Notes under the pieces: generated by a model
What the model was told of the DNA's origin: nothing
The model's input: the letters and a program-made list of their open reading frames with translations, nothing else
Database searches by the model: none
In this document: positions 1 to 7,662 of the stretch, piece after piece
Position numbering within the stretch: the stretch's first letter is position 1
Layout: every line of letters begins with the position of its first letter
NCBI GenBank assembly: GCA_946537305.1
Contig: CAMNFR010000001.1
Location: forward strand, 60,583 to 124,582
Length of the DNA: 64,000 nucleotides
Reading direction: 5' to 3'
Origin: an uncultured Lachnospiraceae bacterium
GTDB lineage: Bacteria; Bacillota; Clostridia; Lachnospirales; Lachnospiraceae
Made by a program: the position numbers and the translations under genes

Positions 1-824
1 TCCTTATACAGCACCGGGTGATTTTCCAGACGGCTGCCAGGAACGGCGCGCCACTCTGCCAGGAAAAGATCCGCTGCTGCAGGCTCCGCCGCGGGGGCGC
101 CGGCCTGTCCGCCGGGAATCGACGTTTCCGCCAGCACCCGGTAGAAAGGGGTCTTTACAAAATTTCGGATTTCCCGCTCCCTGCGGACCACCATGCCCAA
201 CACGCAGGTCATGACCCGCCCTACGGATATCACGGTTCGGTCCTTTTTCAGGCAATTCGCGATCACATTCCCGTATTTCAAAGTCAGGAGACGGGAGAAA
301 TTGATTCCCATCAGATAATCTTCTTTTGCCCGCAGGTATGCCGAATGCGCCAGGTTGTCATATTCGGAAAGATCCTTCGCTTCCCGGATTCCCTTTTTGA
401 TCTCCTCTTCGGTCTGGGAATCGATCCACACCCGCAGTCGCTGCTTGCCCGGGGCCCCTGCCATCTGTTCCACCAGCCGGTAGATGTATTCTCCCTCGCG
501 CCCCGAGTCGGTGCAGACATAGATCCGGTCCACATCCTTCCGGTTCAGCAGCGTCTTCACGATCTGGAACTGTTTGCTGACGGAAGGGATCACTTCGTAG
601 AGGAAGGTGTCCGGCAAAAACGGCAGGGTCTCCAGACGCCAGCGCTTCAGGGCCGGATCATAGACCTCCGGATAGCTCATCGTGATCAGATGCCCTACAC
701 ACCAGGTCACCACCGACGATTCGCTTTCCAGATAGCCGTCAGCACGGCGCATATTCTCCCCGAGGACCCTGGCGAATTCCTGCGCCACGCTCGGTTTCTC
801 TGCGATATATAGAGATTTTGCCAT
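1..824 (-). CDS. topB: DNA topoisomerase III, N-terminal part (cut by window edge)
   Basis: Type IA topoisomerase that relaxes or decatenates DNA through a tyrosine-linked single-strand break. About 274 N-terminal codons are present; the gene runs off the left edge. The TOPRIM domain opens with AEKPSVAQ (residues 8-15) and carries the acidic motif TDSGREGEY (105-113). The second Asp of the classical DxD is Gly here, as I recall for the DAGREGE subgroup of Firmicutes and plasmid TopB enzymes. GRVMTCVLGMV near residue 200 matches the family GRVQTPTL stretch. The active tyrosine lies outside the window. The ATG at 824 follows an AAGGAGG site. The gene may be co-oriented with asd, but a 28-bp palindrome separates them. 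Confidence 0.9.
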   Translation of the reverse strand, partial: MAKSLYIAEKPSVAQEFARVLGENMRRADGYLESESSVVTWCVGHLITMSYPEVYDPALKRWRLETLPFLPDTFLYEVIPSVSKQFQIVKTLLNRKDVDRIYVCTDSGREGEYIYRLVEQMAGAPGKQRLRVWIDSQTEEEIKKGIREAKDLSEYDNLAHSAYLRAKEDYLMGINFSRLLTLKYGNVIANCLKKDRTVISVGRVMTCVLGMVVRREREIRNFVKTPFYRVLAETSIPGGQAGAPAAEPAAADLFLAEWRAVPGSRLENHPVLYK

Positions 825-896
825 CCGTTCCTCCTTTTTTCTCTGATTGATGCCTGCGTGAACCATCCGGTACCTGAGAGTACCTCGCCCCTGAAA

Positions 897-924
897 CGGG
901 ATAAGCTGCCGGCAGCTTATCCCG
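897..924. terminator. 28-bp perfect palindrome between asd and topB
   Basis: CGGGATAAGCTGCC followed at once by its exact reverse complement. It lies 60 bp past the asd stop and 73 bp before topB. A short T-run follows on the minus strand and a longer T-rich stretch on the plus strand. A terminator of asd is the simplest reading. An uninterrupted 14+14 palindrome could also be a protein-binding operator for topB. Confidence 0.5.
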
Positions 925-983
925 ACAGCTTATCAGTAATTTTCTATTTTTCTGTTTCAGTTCTTTTTGCTGCGGCGACAGGT

Positions 984-2069
984 TTATTTCTTAGTGATCT
1001 TACCCTGTGCGTACAGAAGCTCTGCGGAAAGAACCGCGCCGCCGGCTGCGCCGCGCAGCGTATTGTGGGAAAGTCCCACGAACTTCCAGTCATAGACGGT
1101 GTCCTCTCTCAGACGGCCGGCAAATACGGCCATACCGCCATCGACCTCGCGGTCCAGCTTCGGCTGCGGACGATCGTCCTCTTCAAAGTAATGAATGAAC
1201 TGCTTCGGTGCATGAGGCAGGTTCAGTTCCTGCGGCAGGCCGCGGAAATTCGCCCATCTCTCCAGGATTTCTTCCTTCGTGGGCTTCTTCTTGAAGGACA
1301 CGAATACAGACGCCGTGTGACCGTTGGATACGGGCACGCGCAGGCACTGGGAGGTGATGATCGGGCTGGTCGCCTTCACGATCTCTCCATTCTCAATATG
1401 TCCCCAGATCCTAAGCGGCTCCTGCTCGCTCTTTTCCTCTTCGCCGCCGATATACGGAATGACGTTGTCGATCATTTCGGGCCAGTCCTTAAAGGTCTTT
1501 CCGGCTCCGGAGATCGCCTGATAGGTAGATGCGACCACGACCGTAGGTTCGAATTCACGCAGCGCATGGATCATGGGCGTATAGCTCTGGATAGAGCAGT
1601 TCGGTTTTACAACAATAAATCCGCGGGTCGTTCCCAGACGTTTCTGCTGGAAAGGAATGATGTCCAGATGCTCGGGATTCAGTTCCGGCACCACCATCGG
1701 CACATCCGGCGTCCAGCGGTGCGCGCTGTTGTTGGAGACCACCGGGGTCTCGGTCTTCGCGTAGGCTTCCTCGATCGCACGGATCTCTGCCTTGGACATA
1801 TCCACGGCGCTGAACACAAAGTCCACCGTAGCTGCGACCTTCTCCACGTCTGCCACGTTCATAACAACGATTTTCTTGGCCCACTCAGGCATCGGAATAT
1901 CCAGCTTCCAGCGGTCGCCGACTGCTTCTTCGTAGGTCTGGCCGGCGGAACGGGCGCTCGCTGCGAGCGTCACCACTTCGAACCACGGATGGTTGTCCAG
2001 CAATGTCAGGAAACGCTGACCCACCATACCGGTAGCGCCAAGAATACCAACTTTTAATTTATCGCTCAT
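984..2069 (-). CDS. asd: Aspartate-semialdehyde dehydrogenase
   Basis: Converts aspartyl phosphate to aspartate semialdehyde with NADPH, the branch point to lysine/diaminopimelate, threonine and methionine. The 361-aa length and the N-terminal Rossmann motif GILGATGMVGQ (residues 8-18) fit the fungal/archaeal-type Asd subfamily common in Clostridia. The catalytic cysteine is C158 in VVKPNCSIQS, and SNGHTASVF carries the expected histidine. A GGAGGAG site precedes the ATG at 2069. The product feeds DapA and DapB, encoded about 55 kb away in this window. Confidence 0.95.
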   Translation of the reverse strand: MSDKLKVGILGATGMVGQRFLTLLDNHPWFEVVTLAASARSAGQTYEEAVGDRWKLDIPMPEWAKKIVVMNVADVEKVAATVDFVFSAVDMSKAEIRAIEEAYAKTETPVVSNNSAHRWTPDVPMVVPELNPEHLDIIPFQQKRLGTTRGFIVVKPNCSIQSYTPMIHALREFEPTVVVASTYQAISGAGKTFKDWPEMIDNVIPYIGGEEEKSEQEPLRIWGHIENGEIVKATSPIITSQCLRVPVSNGHTASVFVSFKKKPTKEEILERWANFRGLPQELNLPHAPKQFIHYFEEDDRPQPKLDREVDGGMAVFAGRLREDTVYDWKFVGLSHNTLRGAAGGAVLSAELLYAQGKITKK

Positions 2070-2153
2070 ATCGTTCTCCTCCCCTCTCCGCAGGTCCCGG
2101 TCCGGGACACAAGGTTCCGGAGTACCTCTCCTCTAGCGGTGAGATTTCTACCC

Positions 2154-2182
2154 ATTCTACTCTACCTTTTACAGAATTTCAA
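2154..2182 (-). promoter_or_regulatory. Sigma-A type promoter of asd
   Basis: Read on the minus strand: TTGAAA (2177-2182), 17 bp, TAGAAT (2154-2159). It leaves a leader of about 75 nt containing a GTCCC/GGGAC hairpin. The leader is too short for a lysine riboswitch. Confidence 0.6.
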
Positions 2183-2218
2183 GCCCCTTTCGGCCGGAAA
2201 CTTTTCTTTTCCCCCTCC

Positions 2219-2247
2219 TTGACAACCCCCGCCGGATATGCTAAGAT
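2219..2247 (+). promoter_or_regulatory. Promoter of tRNA-Thr
   Basis: TTGACA (2219-2224), 17 bp, TAAGAT (2242-2247), with a TG one base upstream of the -10 (extended -10). It sits 30 bp before the tRNA, as expected for a single-tRNA unit. Confidence 0.75.
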
Positions 2248-2277
2248 ATCATAGCTGTCACAAAGGCAGTTTGAAAA

Positions 2278-2350
<73 letters not shown>

Positions 2351-2357
2351 TTTTTTG

Positions 2358-2540
2358 TTACTATTCACAGCCAGGCGAAAACCTGAGAACAGCCGGTTCA
2401 AGCTTGCTTGTAACCGGCTGTTAACGGGTTTTCATCTGGCGACAATGACACAGGCACAGACATAAGCGCTGAAAGCGCGACAGGCTGACGCAGTCAGACT
2501 GGTCTGTGTCTTGTCATTTCGGCAGGGCTGTGAATAGTAA
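2358..2540. repeat. Compact multi-hairpin element closed by a 15-bp inverted repeat
   Basis: TTACTATTCACAGCC (2358-2372) is matched exactly by its reverse complement at 2526-2540. Inside lie an alternative 13-bp arm (2371-2383 with 2427-2439, one mismatch), a perfect 11-bp stem (2388-2398 with 2412-2422) and an imperfect long stem (2444-2461 with 2502-2518). The long stem encloses two small hairpins: GCGC at 2466/2475 and CTGAC/GTCAG at 2485-2497. No ORF explains it. It lies between tRNA-Thr and the SNF2 gene and could be a MITE-like repeat or a structured RNA/leader. Confidence 0.65.
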
Positions 2541-2617
2541 TCTTTTTGTTATCTATATCCCCGGGGAATGCTTTCCTAATATACAAAAATGACCGGCGCG
2601 GCCAGGAGAAAAAGTAT

Positions 2618-4807
2618 ATGAACAGACCCGATTTTAAGGAGGTCGGACGGTTGATCCGCATGCTGACGGATCTCGGCACCGCTTTTGAAGGTATATATGA
2701 AAAAACGTCGCAGTTTGAGAACAGCCTCCGAGAAGCCTGTGAAGCCAGACGCATCGCATCAGCCGGGGAGTCTCTCTCCCGCATTTCTGTAGAAGAGCTT
2801 CCCTCCGCCGTGCGCCCCTCACAGATCCAGTCTCTTCGGGCGGCAGGTTTTCTTTCCCTGCGGGATCTGCATCAGGCGTCCGACGCCTCTATTCTGGAGG
2901 TCTCCGGCATAGGGGACAAAACGCTGACCGCCCTTCGGACCGCAGAAGGGGAATTTCTCCGACTCCTGGCAGAGCGGGAACGCGTAATACTGCAGCCGGA
3001 TGCAGCGGAAACCACAATAAAAGGCACCGGCGATAGCAGCCGCTGCCCTTCGGACCGTGAAATCATCACATTACTCTTCCGCCTTCTGCAGGCAGAAAAG
3101 GTGAAAGCGGATGCGCAGCCGCTGCGCGAAGAGCTCTCCTCTTCCATTCATCAGGTCATCGGGCACGTCACCATTCGCAATCGAGTGCGGTGGTTCTTTT
3201 CTACGAAGCGTACACGGGAAGAAAACATTCTTGCCATTGCGGATTTGATCGGTTTCTGCCGGAATCCGCTGTGCACTCGCGCGCTATCCCTTGTATCGGC
3301 TTTCCGCGATGCCGAATCTGCCGACGAATCGGCTGCTCTTCCGGATTTTGAACGGAACAGTGCCTCCTATTACGCACTTCTGGAACGTTTTTCCGGCACC
3401 TCCCTGCCGGAGGAGCTCATCTATCAGAGCATTCCGGCACAACTGGCGTCAGAAATCCGCGCAGAGGAAATGGACCTTGCCGGATTTCACGGAAACCTGC
3501 GAAGCTATCAGGACTTCGGCGCACGCTATATTCTGCACCAGAAGAAAGTTCTCCTGGGTGATGAAATGGGGCTGGGCAAGACCATTCAGGCGATTGCCGC
3601 CATGTCCCACCTGGCCCGCAAGCAGCCAGGCTGTCATTTTCTGATCGTATGCCCCGCCTCTGTCACCAGGAACTGGTGTCGTGAGGTGGACAAGTTCAGC
3701 GATATCCCTGTCTCCCTGATCCACGGAGAGACGTGGGAGGCTGCTCTTGACCATTGGATGCGCTGTGGAGGAGCCGGCGTCACCAGCTACGAGGGCATGG
3801 ATAAGATCATCAGCCGGATCGACCGTGTGGTTTCTCTGGCACTTTTTGTCATCGATGAAGCCCATTACATCAAAAATCCCGAAGCAAAACGTACAAAGAA
3901 CATTCACCGGCTGTATGAAGAATCCGAACGAATTCTCCTGATGACCGGTACCCCGTTGGAAAACCGCGTGGAAGAAATGTGTCAGCTGATTGGATTCGTG
4001 CGACCGGATCTTACAGCACAGATCCGGGAGAAAGCGCTGTTCCGGAATCTGCCGGAATTCAAAGAACTCCTCTCTCCCGTTTATCTGCGCCGACTGCGGG
4101 ATCAGGTGCTCACGGAGCTGCCGCCGCTGACAGAGGAGGAGGAATGGTGCATCATGACCGGCGAGGACCGCGAGGCCTATCTTGCGCAGGTGCAGGCGCG
4201 ACAGTTCATGGCTATGCGGCGCATCTCCTACCTGCAGGATGATATAAACACCTCTTCCAAGGCACTACGTTTGCGGGAGTTGTGCGAGACGGCCTGCATC
4301 GAAGGCCGGAAGGTCATCGTATTCTCCTATTTCCGGGAGACCATCACAAAAGTACGCGGAATCCTGGGAGATCTGTGCGGCGGCGTTCTGACCGGCAGTA
4401 CACCCGCAGCCGACCGGCAGGGACTGATCGATCATTTTTCCGGACAAGCGGGCGGCAGTGTGCTGCTCTGTCAGATCCAGGCAGGCGGCATTGGGCTGAA
4501 TCTTCAGGCGGCTTCTGTGGTCATTTTCTGTGAACCCCAGATAAAGCCCTCGCTGACGCGCCAGGCCCTTTCCCGCGTGTACCGCATGGGCCAGGTGCGT
4601 AATGTTCTGGTTTATCATCTACTGTGTGAAAACACTGTGGATGAGGCCATGAAGCGGCTGAACGACGAGAAGCAGGCGGAATTTGATATGTTCGCGGAAG
4701 AATCCGCCCTCGCCGAAGCAGCCGACGCCATGCCGGACCGCGCGTGGATTCAGTCTGTCATTGAGCAGGAGCGGCAGAAATACCTGCCCGCCATCGTGAC
4801 TCCCTGA
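2618..4807 (+). CDS. SNF2-family DEAD/H helicase with N-terminal helix-hairpin-helix
   Basis: ATP-driven DNA translocase of the SNF2/RapA superfamily, 729 aa. The core starts near residue 285, with Walker A GDEMGLGKT (314-322), DEAH (413-416) and MTGTPLENR (442-450). In the second RecA fold are GGIGLNLQAA (623-632) and SRVYRMGQ (652-659). An N-terminal segment (about 65-110) contains a helix-hairpin-helix-like SGIGDKTLTAL, suggesting structure-specific DNA binding. I see no SWIM zinc finger. The ATG at 2618 has AGGAGA 8 bp upstream; an in-frame ATG at 2546 has no ribosome site. It stands alone between two promoterable units. Its specific role is unknown. Confidence 0.85.
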   Translation: MNRPDFKEVGRLIRMLTDLGTAFEGIYEKTSQFENSLREACEARRIASAGESLSRISVEELPSAVRPSQIQSLRAAGFLSLRDLHQASDASILEVSGIGDKTLTALRTAEGEFLRLLAERERVILQPDAAETTIKGTGDSSRCPSDREIITLLFRLLQAEKVKADAQPLREELSSSIHQVIGHVTIRNRVRWFFSTKRTREENILAIADLIGFCRNPLCTRALSLVSAFRDAESADESAALPDFERNSASYYALLERFSGTSLPEELIYQSIPAQLASEIRAEEMDLAGFHGNLRSYQDFGARYILHQKKVLLGDEMGLGKTIQAIAAMSHLARKQPGCHFLIVCPASVTRNWCREVDKFSDIPVSLIHGETWEAALDHWMRCGGAGVTSYEGMDKIISRIDRVVSLALFVIDEAHYIKNPEAKRTKNIHRLYEESERILLMTGTPLENRVEEMCQLIGFVRPDLTAQIREKALFRNLPEFKELLSPVYLRRLRDQVLTELPPLTEEEEWCIMTGEDREAYLAQVQARQFMAMRRISYLQDDINTSSKALRLRELCETACIEGRKVIVFSYFRETITKVRGILGDLCGGVLTGSTPAADRQGLIDHFSGQAGGSVLLCQIQAGGIGLNLQAASVVIFCEPQIKPSLTRQALSRVYRMGQVRNVLVYHLLCENTVDEAMKRLNDEKQAEFDMFAEESALAEAADAMPDRAWIQSVIEQERQKYLPAIVTP

Positions 4808-4839
4808 CGGTCGTAATCCTTTTCTGTTTATTCTTGTCG

Positions 4840-4876
4840 GGAGCTGCCCGGAGCAGCTCCTGTCTTTTATTGTTTT
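4840..4876 (+). terminator. Terminator after the SNF2 gene
   Basis: GGAGCTGC (4840-4847), a 5-nt loop, GCAGCTCC (4853-4860), then TGTCTTTTATTGTTTT. A perfect 8-bp stem with a T-rich tail, 32 bp past the stop. Confidence 0.75.
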
Positions 4877-4886
4877 GATTTGCAAA

Positions 4887-4915
4887 TTGACAGGATTACA
4901 TCCTCCAATTATACT
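4887..4915 (+). promoter_or_regulatory. Promoter of the DUF362 gene
   Basis: TTGACA (4887-4892), 17 bp, TATACT (4910-4915), about 100 bp before the start codon. This is one of the best sigma-A matches in the window. Confidence 0.75.
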
Positions 4916-5016
4916 ATATATAATATACAGTTATAGATATTAACACCTATTGTAAATCCTGTCCCGCAAACGAAATCGGCTCTGATCCGCTTTTCCTGCA
5001 AAGGAGGTTCATGACC

Positions 5017-5910
5017 ATGAAGTCCAAGGTTTTCTTTTCCCGGGAGATCAGCCCGGAAAAGGTCGTTGAAATGTATCATACACTCGGCAATGCGCTGCCC
5101 GGAAAGGTGGCCGTCAAGCTGCATTCCGGAGAAAAGGGCAATCAGAATTTTCTTCGGCCCGGCTTCTGGAAGCCGATGATCGATGAGGTGCACGGCACCG
5201 TGGTGGAATGCAATACCGCCTACGGAGATGCCTTTACCGGTGTCCGGGACCACACGGACTCTCACCTGAAGCTGATTGAATATCACGGTTGGAACCGTTT
5301 CTTTACCGTAGATCTGATGGACGCCGAGGGTCCGGATGTGGAATGGGATATTCCGAACGGGAAAGTGATCCACAAGAATCTGCTGGGAAAGAATATTCTG
5401 AACTATGACTCTATGCTGGTCCTGGCTCATTTTAAGGGGCATCCGCAGGGCGGCTACGGCGGTGCGCTGAAACAGCTTTCCATCGGCTGCGCCTCTTCCA
5501 CAGGGAAGGCACTGATTCATTCCGGCGGCGTATCGGGTGATAATCATGAGTGCTGGAAAAAACATGCCGCGCAGGATCGTTTCTGCGAAGCCATGGCCGA
5601 TGCCGCTTCCTCCGTTGTCTCTCACTTTGACGGACGTCTTGCATTCATTAATGTAATGAAGAATCTTTCCGTGGACTGCGACTGCTGCGCGGTCGCAGAG
5701 GATCCCTGCATGAAGGATATCGGCATTCTTGCCTCGTTGGATCCGGTGGCCATCGATCAGGCCTGTCTGGATCTGATCTATGCGGCCAAGGATGATCCCG
5801 GGCAGGCGCATTTCATTGAGCGCGTTGAATCCCGCCACGGCGTACACACCATCGAAGCGGCCGCCGAACTGGGCTTCGGGAGCAGGGAATATGAATTAAT
5901 CGAACTGTAA
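5017..5910 (+). CDS. DUF362-domain protein
   Basis: 297 aa, resembling the DUF362 family, often annotated as putative Fe-S or uncharacterised proteins. Visible family-like stretches are VAVKLHSGEKGN near the N terminus, a central FKGHPQGGYGGALKQLSIGCAS-like glycine-rich loop (over residues 140-160), and VDCDCCAVAEDPCMKDIG near 225. That last stretch has four closely spaced cysteines that could hold metal. No transmembrane segment or signal peptide is visible. The track-length start at 5011 lies only 3 bp from AAGGAGG; the second ATG at 5017 has 9-bp spacing and is preferred. The reaction is unknown. Confidence 0.8.
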   Translation: MKSKVFFSREISPEKVVEMYHTLGNALPGKVAVKLHSGEKGNQNFLRPGFWKPMIDEVHGTVVECNTAYGDAFTGVRDHTDSHLKLIEYHGWNRFFTVDLMDAEGPDVEWDIPNGKVIHKNLLGKNILNYDSMLVLAHFKGHPQGGYGGALKQLSIGCASSTGKALIHSGGVSGDNHECWKKHAAQDRFCEAMADAASSVVSHFDGRLAFINVMKNLSVDCDCCAVAEDPCMKDIGILASLDPVAIDQACLDLIYAAKDDPGQAHFIERVESRHGVHTIEAAAELGFGSREYELIEL

Positions 5911-5916
5911 ACAGCC

Positions 5917-5949
5917 AAAGGCCGGAAGGACATTTCCTCCGGCCTTTTT
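5917..5949 (+). terminator. Terminator after the DUF362 gene
   Basis: AAAGGCCGG (5917-5925) pairs with CCGGCCTTT, with an inner AGGA/TCCT extension, and runs into a T-tract ending at 5948. It begins 6 bp past the stop codon. Confidence 0.8.
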
Positions 5950-5959
5950 GTGCTCTAAG

Positions 5960-6080
5960 GATGAGACAACGAGCGCCCGCGAATGCGGGTGCGAGATGGA
6001 GGCATGGACTGGCGGTCAGCGGAATATTTCTGCCGGGAGCGGTTCGAAGGGGCCACAATTTGCTAAGGTCCCGATCGCCT
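5960..6080. other. Structured intergenic block of unknown role
   Basis: This non-coding stretch holds several small hairpins: GCGCCCGC/GCGGGTGC around GAAT (about 5989-6008), a GAC/GTC stem, and GCGGAA TAT TTCTGC. It is G-rich and unlike the AT-rich DNA just downstream. No ribosome site supports the short ORFs here. It may be a small RNA or a dispersed repeat; I cannot tell which from one copy. Confidence 0.35.
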
Positions 6081-6112
6081 TGTCCTAACATACCATTTTT
6101 GACCTTTGAATG

Positions 6113-6142
6113 GAGTGAAATGTGTTACAATATAGCCATACC
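6113..6142 (+). promoter_or_regulatory. Possible dinB promoter (-10 only)
   Basis: TACAATA preceded by TGTGT makes a fair -10 region about 80 bp before dinB. The -35 is unclear: TTGACC lies 21 bp away and TTTGAA 15 bp away. No GAAC-N4-GTTC LexA box was found near it. Confidence 0.35.
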
Positions 6143-6209
6143 ATTCCGTAATCTGATATCATGCACATACACATATCCATAACGACTCCAAACACAAAGG
6201 AGGTGTGCC

Positions 6210-7454
6210 ATGGCAGGGATCATTCTTCATATCGATGTGAACTCCGCTTTCTTGAGCTGGAGCGCGATCCGTCTTCTGGAATCCGGGAGCACGGTAGATC
6301 TGCGTGAGATCCCGGCCATTGTGGGAGGGGACCAGAAGACCAGACATGGGATTGTTGTCGCGAAATCTATTCCCGCCAAGCGTTACGGCATTCACACGGC
6401 AGATACGGTAGCAAGCGCTTTTCGCAAGTGCCCTACCCTGGTCAGCGTCCCGCCGGATCACACTTATTACCGGGAGAAAAGCGAGGAGCTTATGGACCTG
6501 CTGCGGAGCATCTGTCCCCGGATTCAGCAGGTCAGCGTGGACGAATGTTTCATGGATTATGAGCCGATCAAAAATAAGTTTTCCTCCCCGGAGGCCTGCG
6601 GAAGGTATATCTGCGACACCGTATTTCAGCAGCTGAAATTTACAGTAAACGTGGGCATTTCTGACCGAAAGATCCTGGCCAAAATGGCTTCGGATTTTGA
6701 GAAGCCCAATAAAGTGCACACCCTGTATGCCACGGAAATTCAGGAAAAGCTCTGGCCGCTTCCTATCGGGGAGCTTCACATGTGCGGAAAGAGCAGCGCG
6801 GCAACCCTTCGCGCCATGGGCATCCGCACCATCGGAGACCTGGCTCAGACCGACCCGGATGTTATATCTGCCCGCATGAAGAGCCACGGCGTTATGCTGT
6901 GGCAGTATGCTAACGGGATCGATGACCGCGAAGTCATCACCGAGCCCCGCGAGGTAAAAAGCATCGGGAACTCCACCACATTGACCAATGATGCCGTCAC
7001 CCGCGAGGACGCACTGCCGGTCCTGAAGCGCCTGGCGGATTCCGTATCCCGCCGCCTAAAGAAGCATGAATTTCTGGCCGGCCAGGTCACGGTGGAAATA
7101 AAATATGCCACTTTTCGCTCCGTCAGCCATCAGGCAGCCCTCTCCTCTCCTTCCGATTCAGAGAAGGTACTGTATGAAAATGCCTGCCTTCTTTTTGATG
7201 AACTCTGGGACGGCACGCCCGTTCGACTCCTGGGAGTACGGGCCACGCGCCTCTCCGGCATCGGAGAACCTGTCCAAATGAATCTTTTTGATTATCAGAG
7301 AGAACTGGATGAGAAGAAAAAAACCGAGGAGCGACATCAGAAACAGGAAGCAAAAGACAGGAAGAAGGAAAAACTAGCGAAAGCCATCGCCTCGCTGGAA
7401 GGAAAATATGGTCGCGGGATCGTGCGATCCGCGGGGGACAAGAAACAATATTAA
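6210..7454 (+). CDS. dinB: Y-family DNA polymerase IV
   Basis: Error-prone translesion polymerase, 414 aa, within the usual size of Firmicute DinB. Catalytic acidic residues appear in HIDVNSAFLSW (residues 7-17) and SVDECFMDY (about 109-117). The fingers/thumb and a helix-hairpin-helix-like GIRTIGDLA follow. QMNLFD (356-361) matches the beta-clamp binding consensus QLxLF and is followed by a Lys/Glu-rich tail of about 50 residues. AAAGGAGG lies just upstream of the ATG. It is a single-gene unit ending at a shared terminator. SOS control cannot be shown from the sequence. Confidence 0.93.
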   Translation: MAGIILHIDVNSAFLSWSAIRLLESGSTVDLREIPAIVGGDQKTRHGIVVAKSIPAKRYGIHTADTVASAFRKCPTLVSVPPDHTYYREKSEELMDLLRSICPRIQQVSVDECFMDYEPIKNKFSSPEACGRYICDTVFQQLKFTVNVGISDRKILAKMASDFEKPNKVHTLYATEIQEKLWPLPIGELHMCGKSSAATLRAMGIRTIGDLAQTDPDVISARMKSHGVMLWQYANGIDDREVITEPREVKSIGNSTTLTNDAVTREDALPVLKRLADSVSRRLKKHEFLAGQVTVEIKYATFRSVSHQAALSSPSDSEKVLYENACLLFDELWDGTPVRLLGVRATRLSGIGEPVQMNLFDYQRELDEKKKTEERHQKQEAKDRKKEKLAKAIASLEGKYGRGIVRSAGDKKQY

Positions 7455-7599
7455 TATTAAGGTATTATACATTCACGTTCAGGAAGACACCGTATCCATT
7501 GATATGACATGAATACACAGTTCTCACTGAAAGTAAATGGTCAAAGAGTTTTGTGACGAGGTAAATAGTATGGCGTCTACGCAGCAGGAATAAGATGCT

Positions 7600-7650
7600 G
7601 AAAAAACAGGCCGGAGGAACTTTCCTCCGGCCCGTAGTCTTTTTTATTCT
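7600..7650. terminator. Bidirectional terminator between dinB and the EF-G-like gene
   Basis: GGCCGGAGGA (7609-7618) and TCCTCCGGCC (7623-7632) form a perfect 10-bp stem with a 4-nt loop. T-runs lie on both sides: CTTTTTTATT for the plus strand, and TTTTTT (complement of 7601-7606) for the minus strand. It serves dinB and the convergent EF-G-like gene. The 150 bp before it (7455-7600) show nothing else. Confidence 0.85.
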
Positions 7651-7662
7651 GCAGTCTATTCT

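Noticed and set aside
2070..2150. Riboswitch in the asd leader
   Set aside because: The leader after the predicted transcript start is about 75 nt with one small hairpin, too short for a lysine or T-box element.
5813..6091. Minus-strand 92-codon frame over the DUF362 3' end
   Set aside because: It crosses a terminator hairpin and has no ribosome site; more likely a non-coding block.
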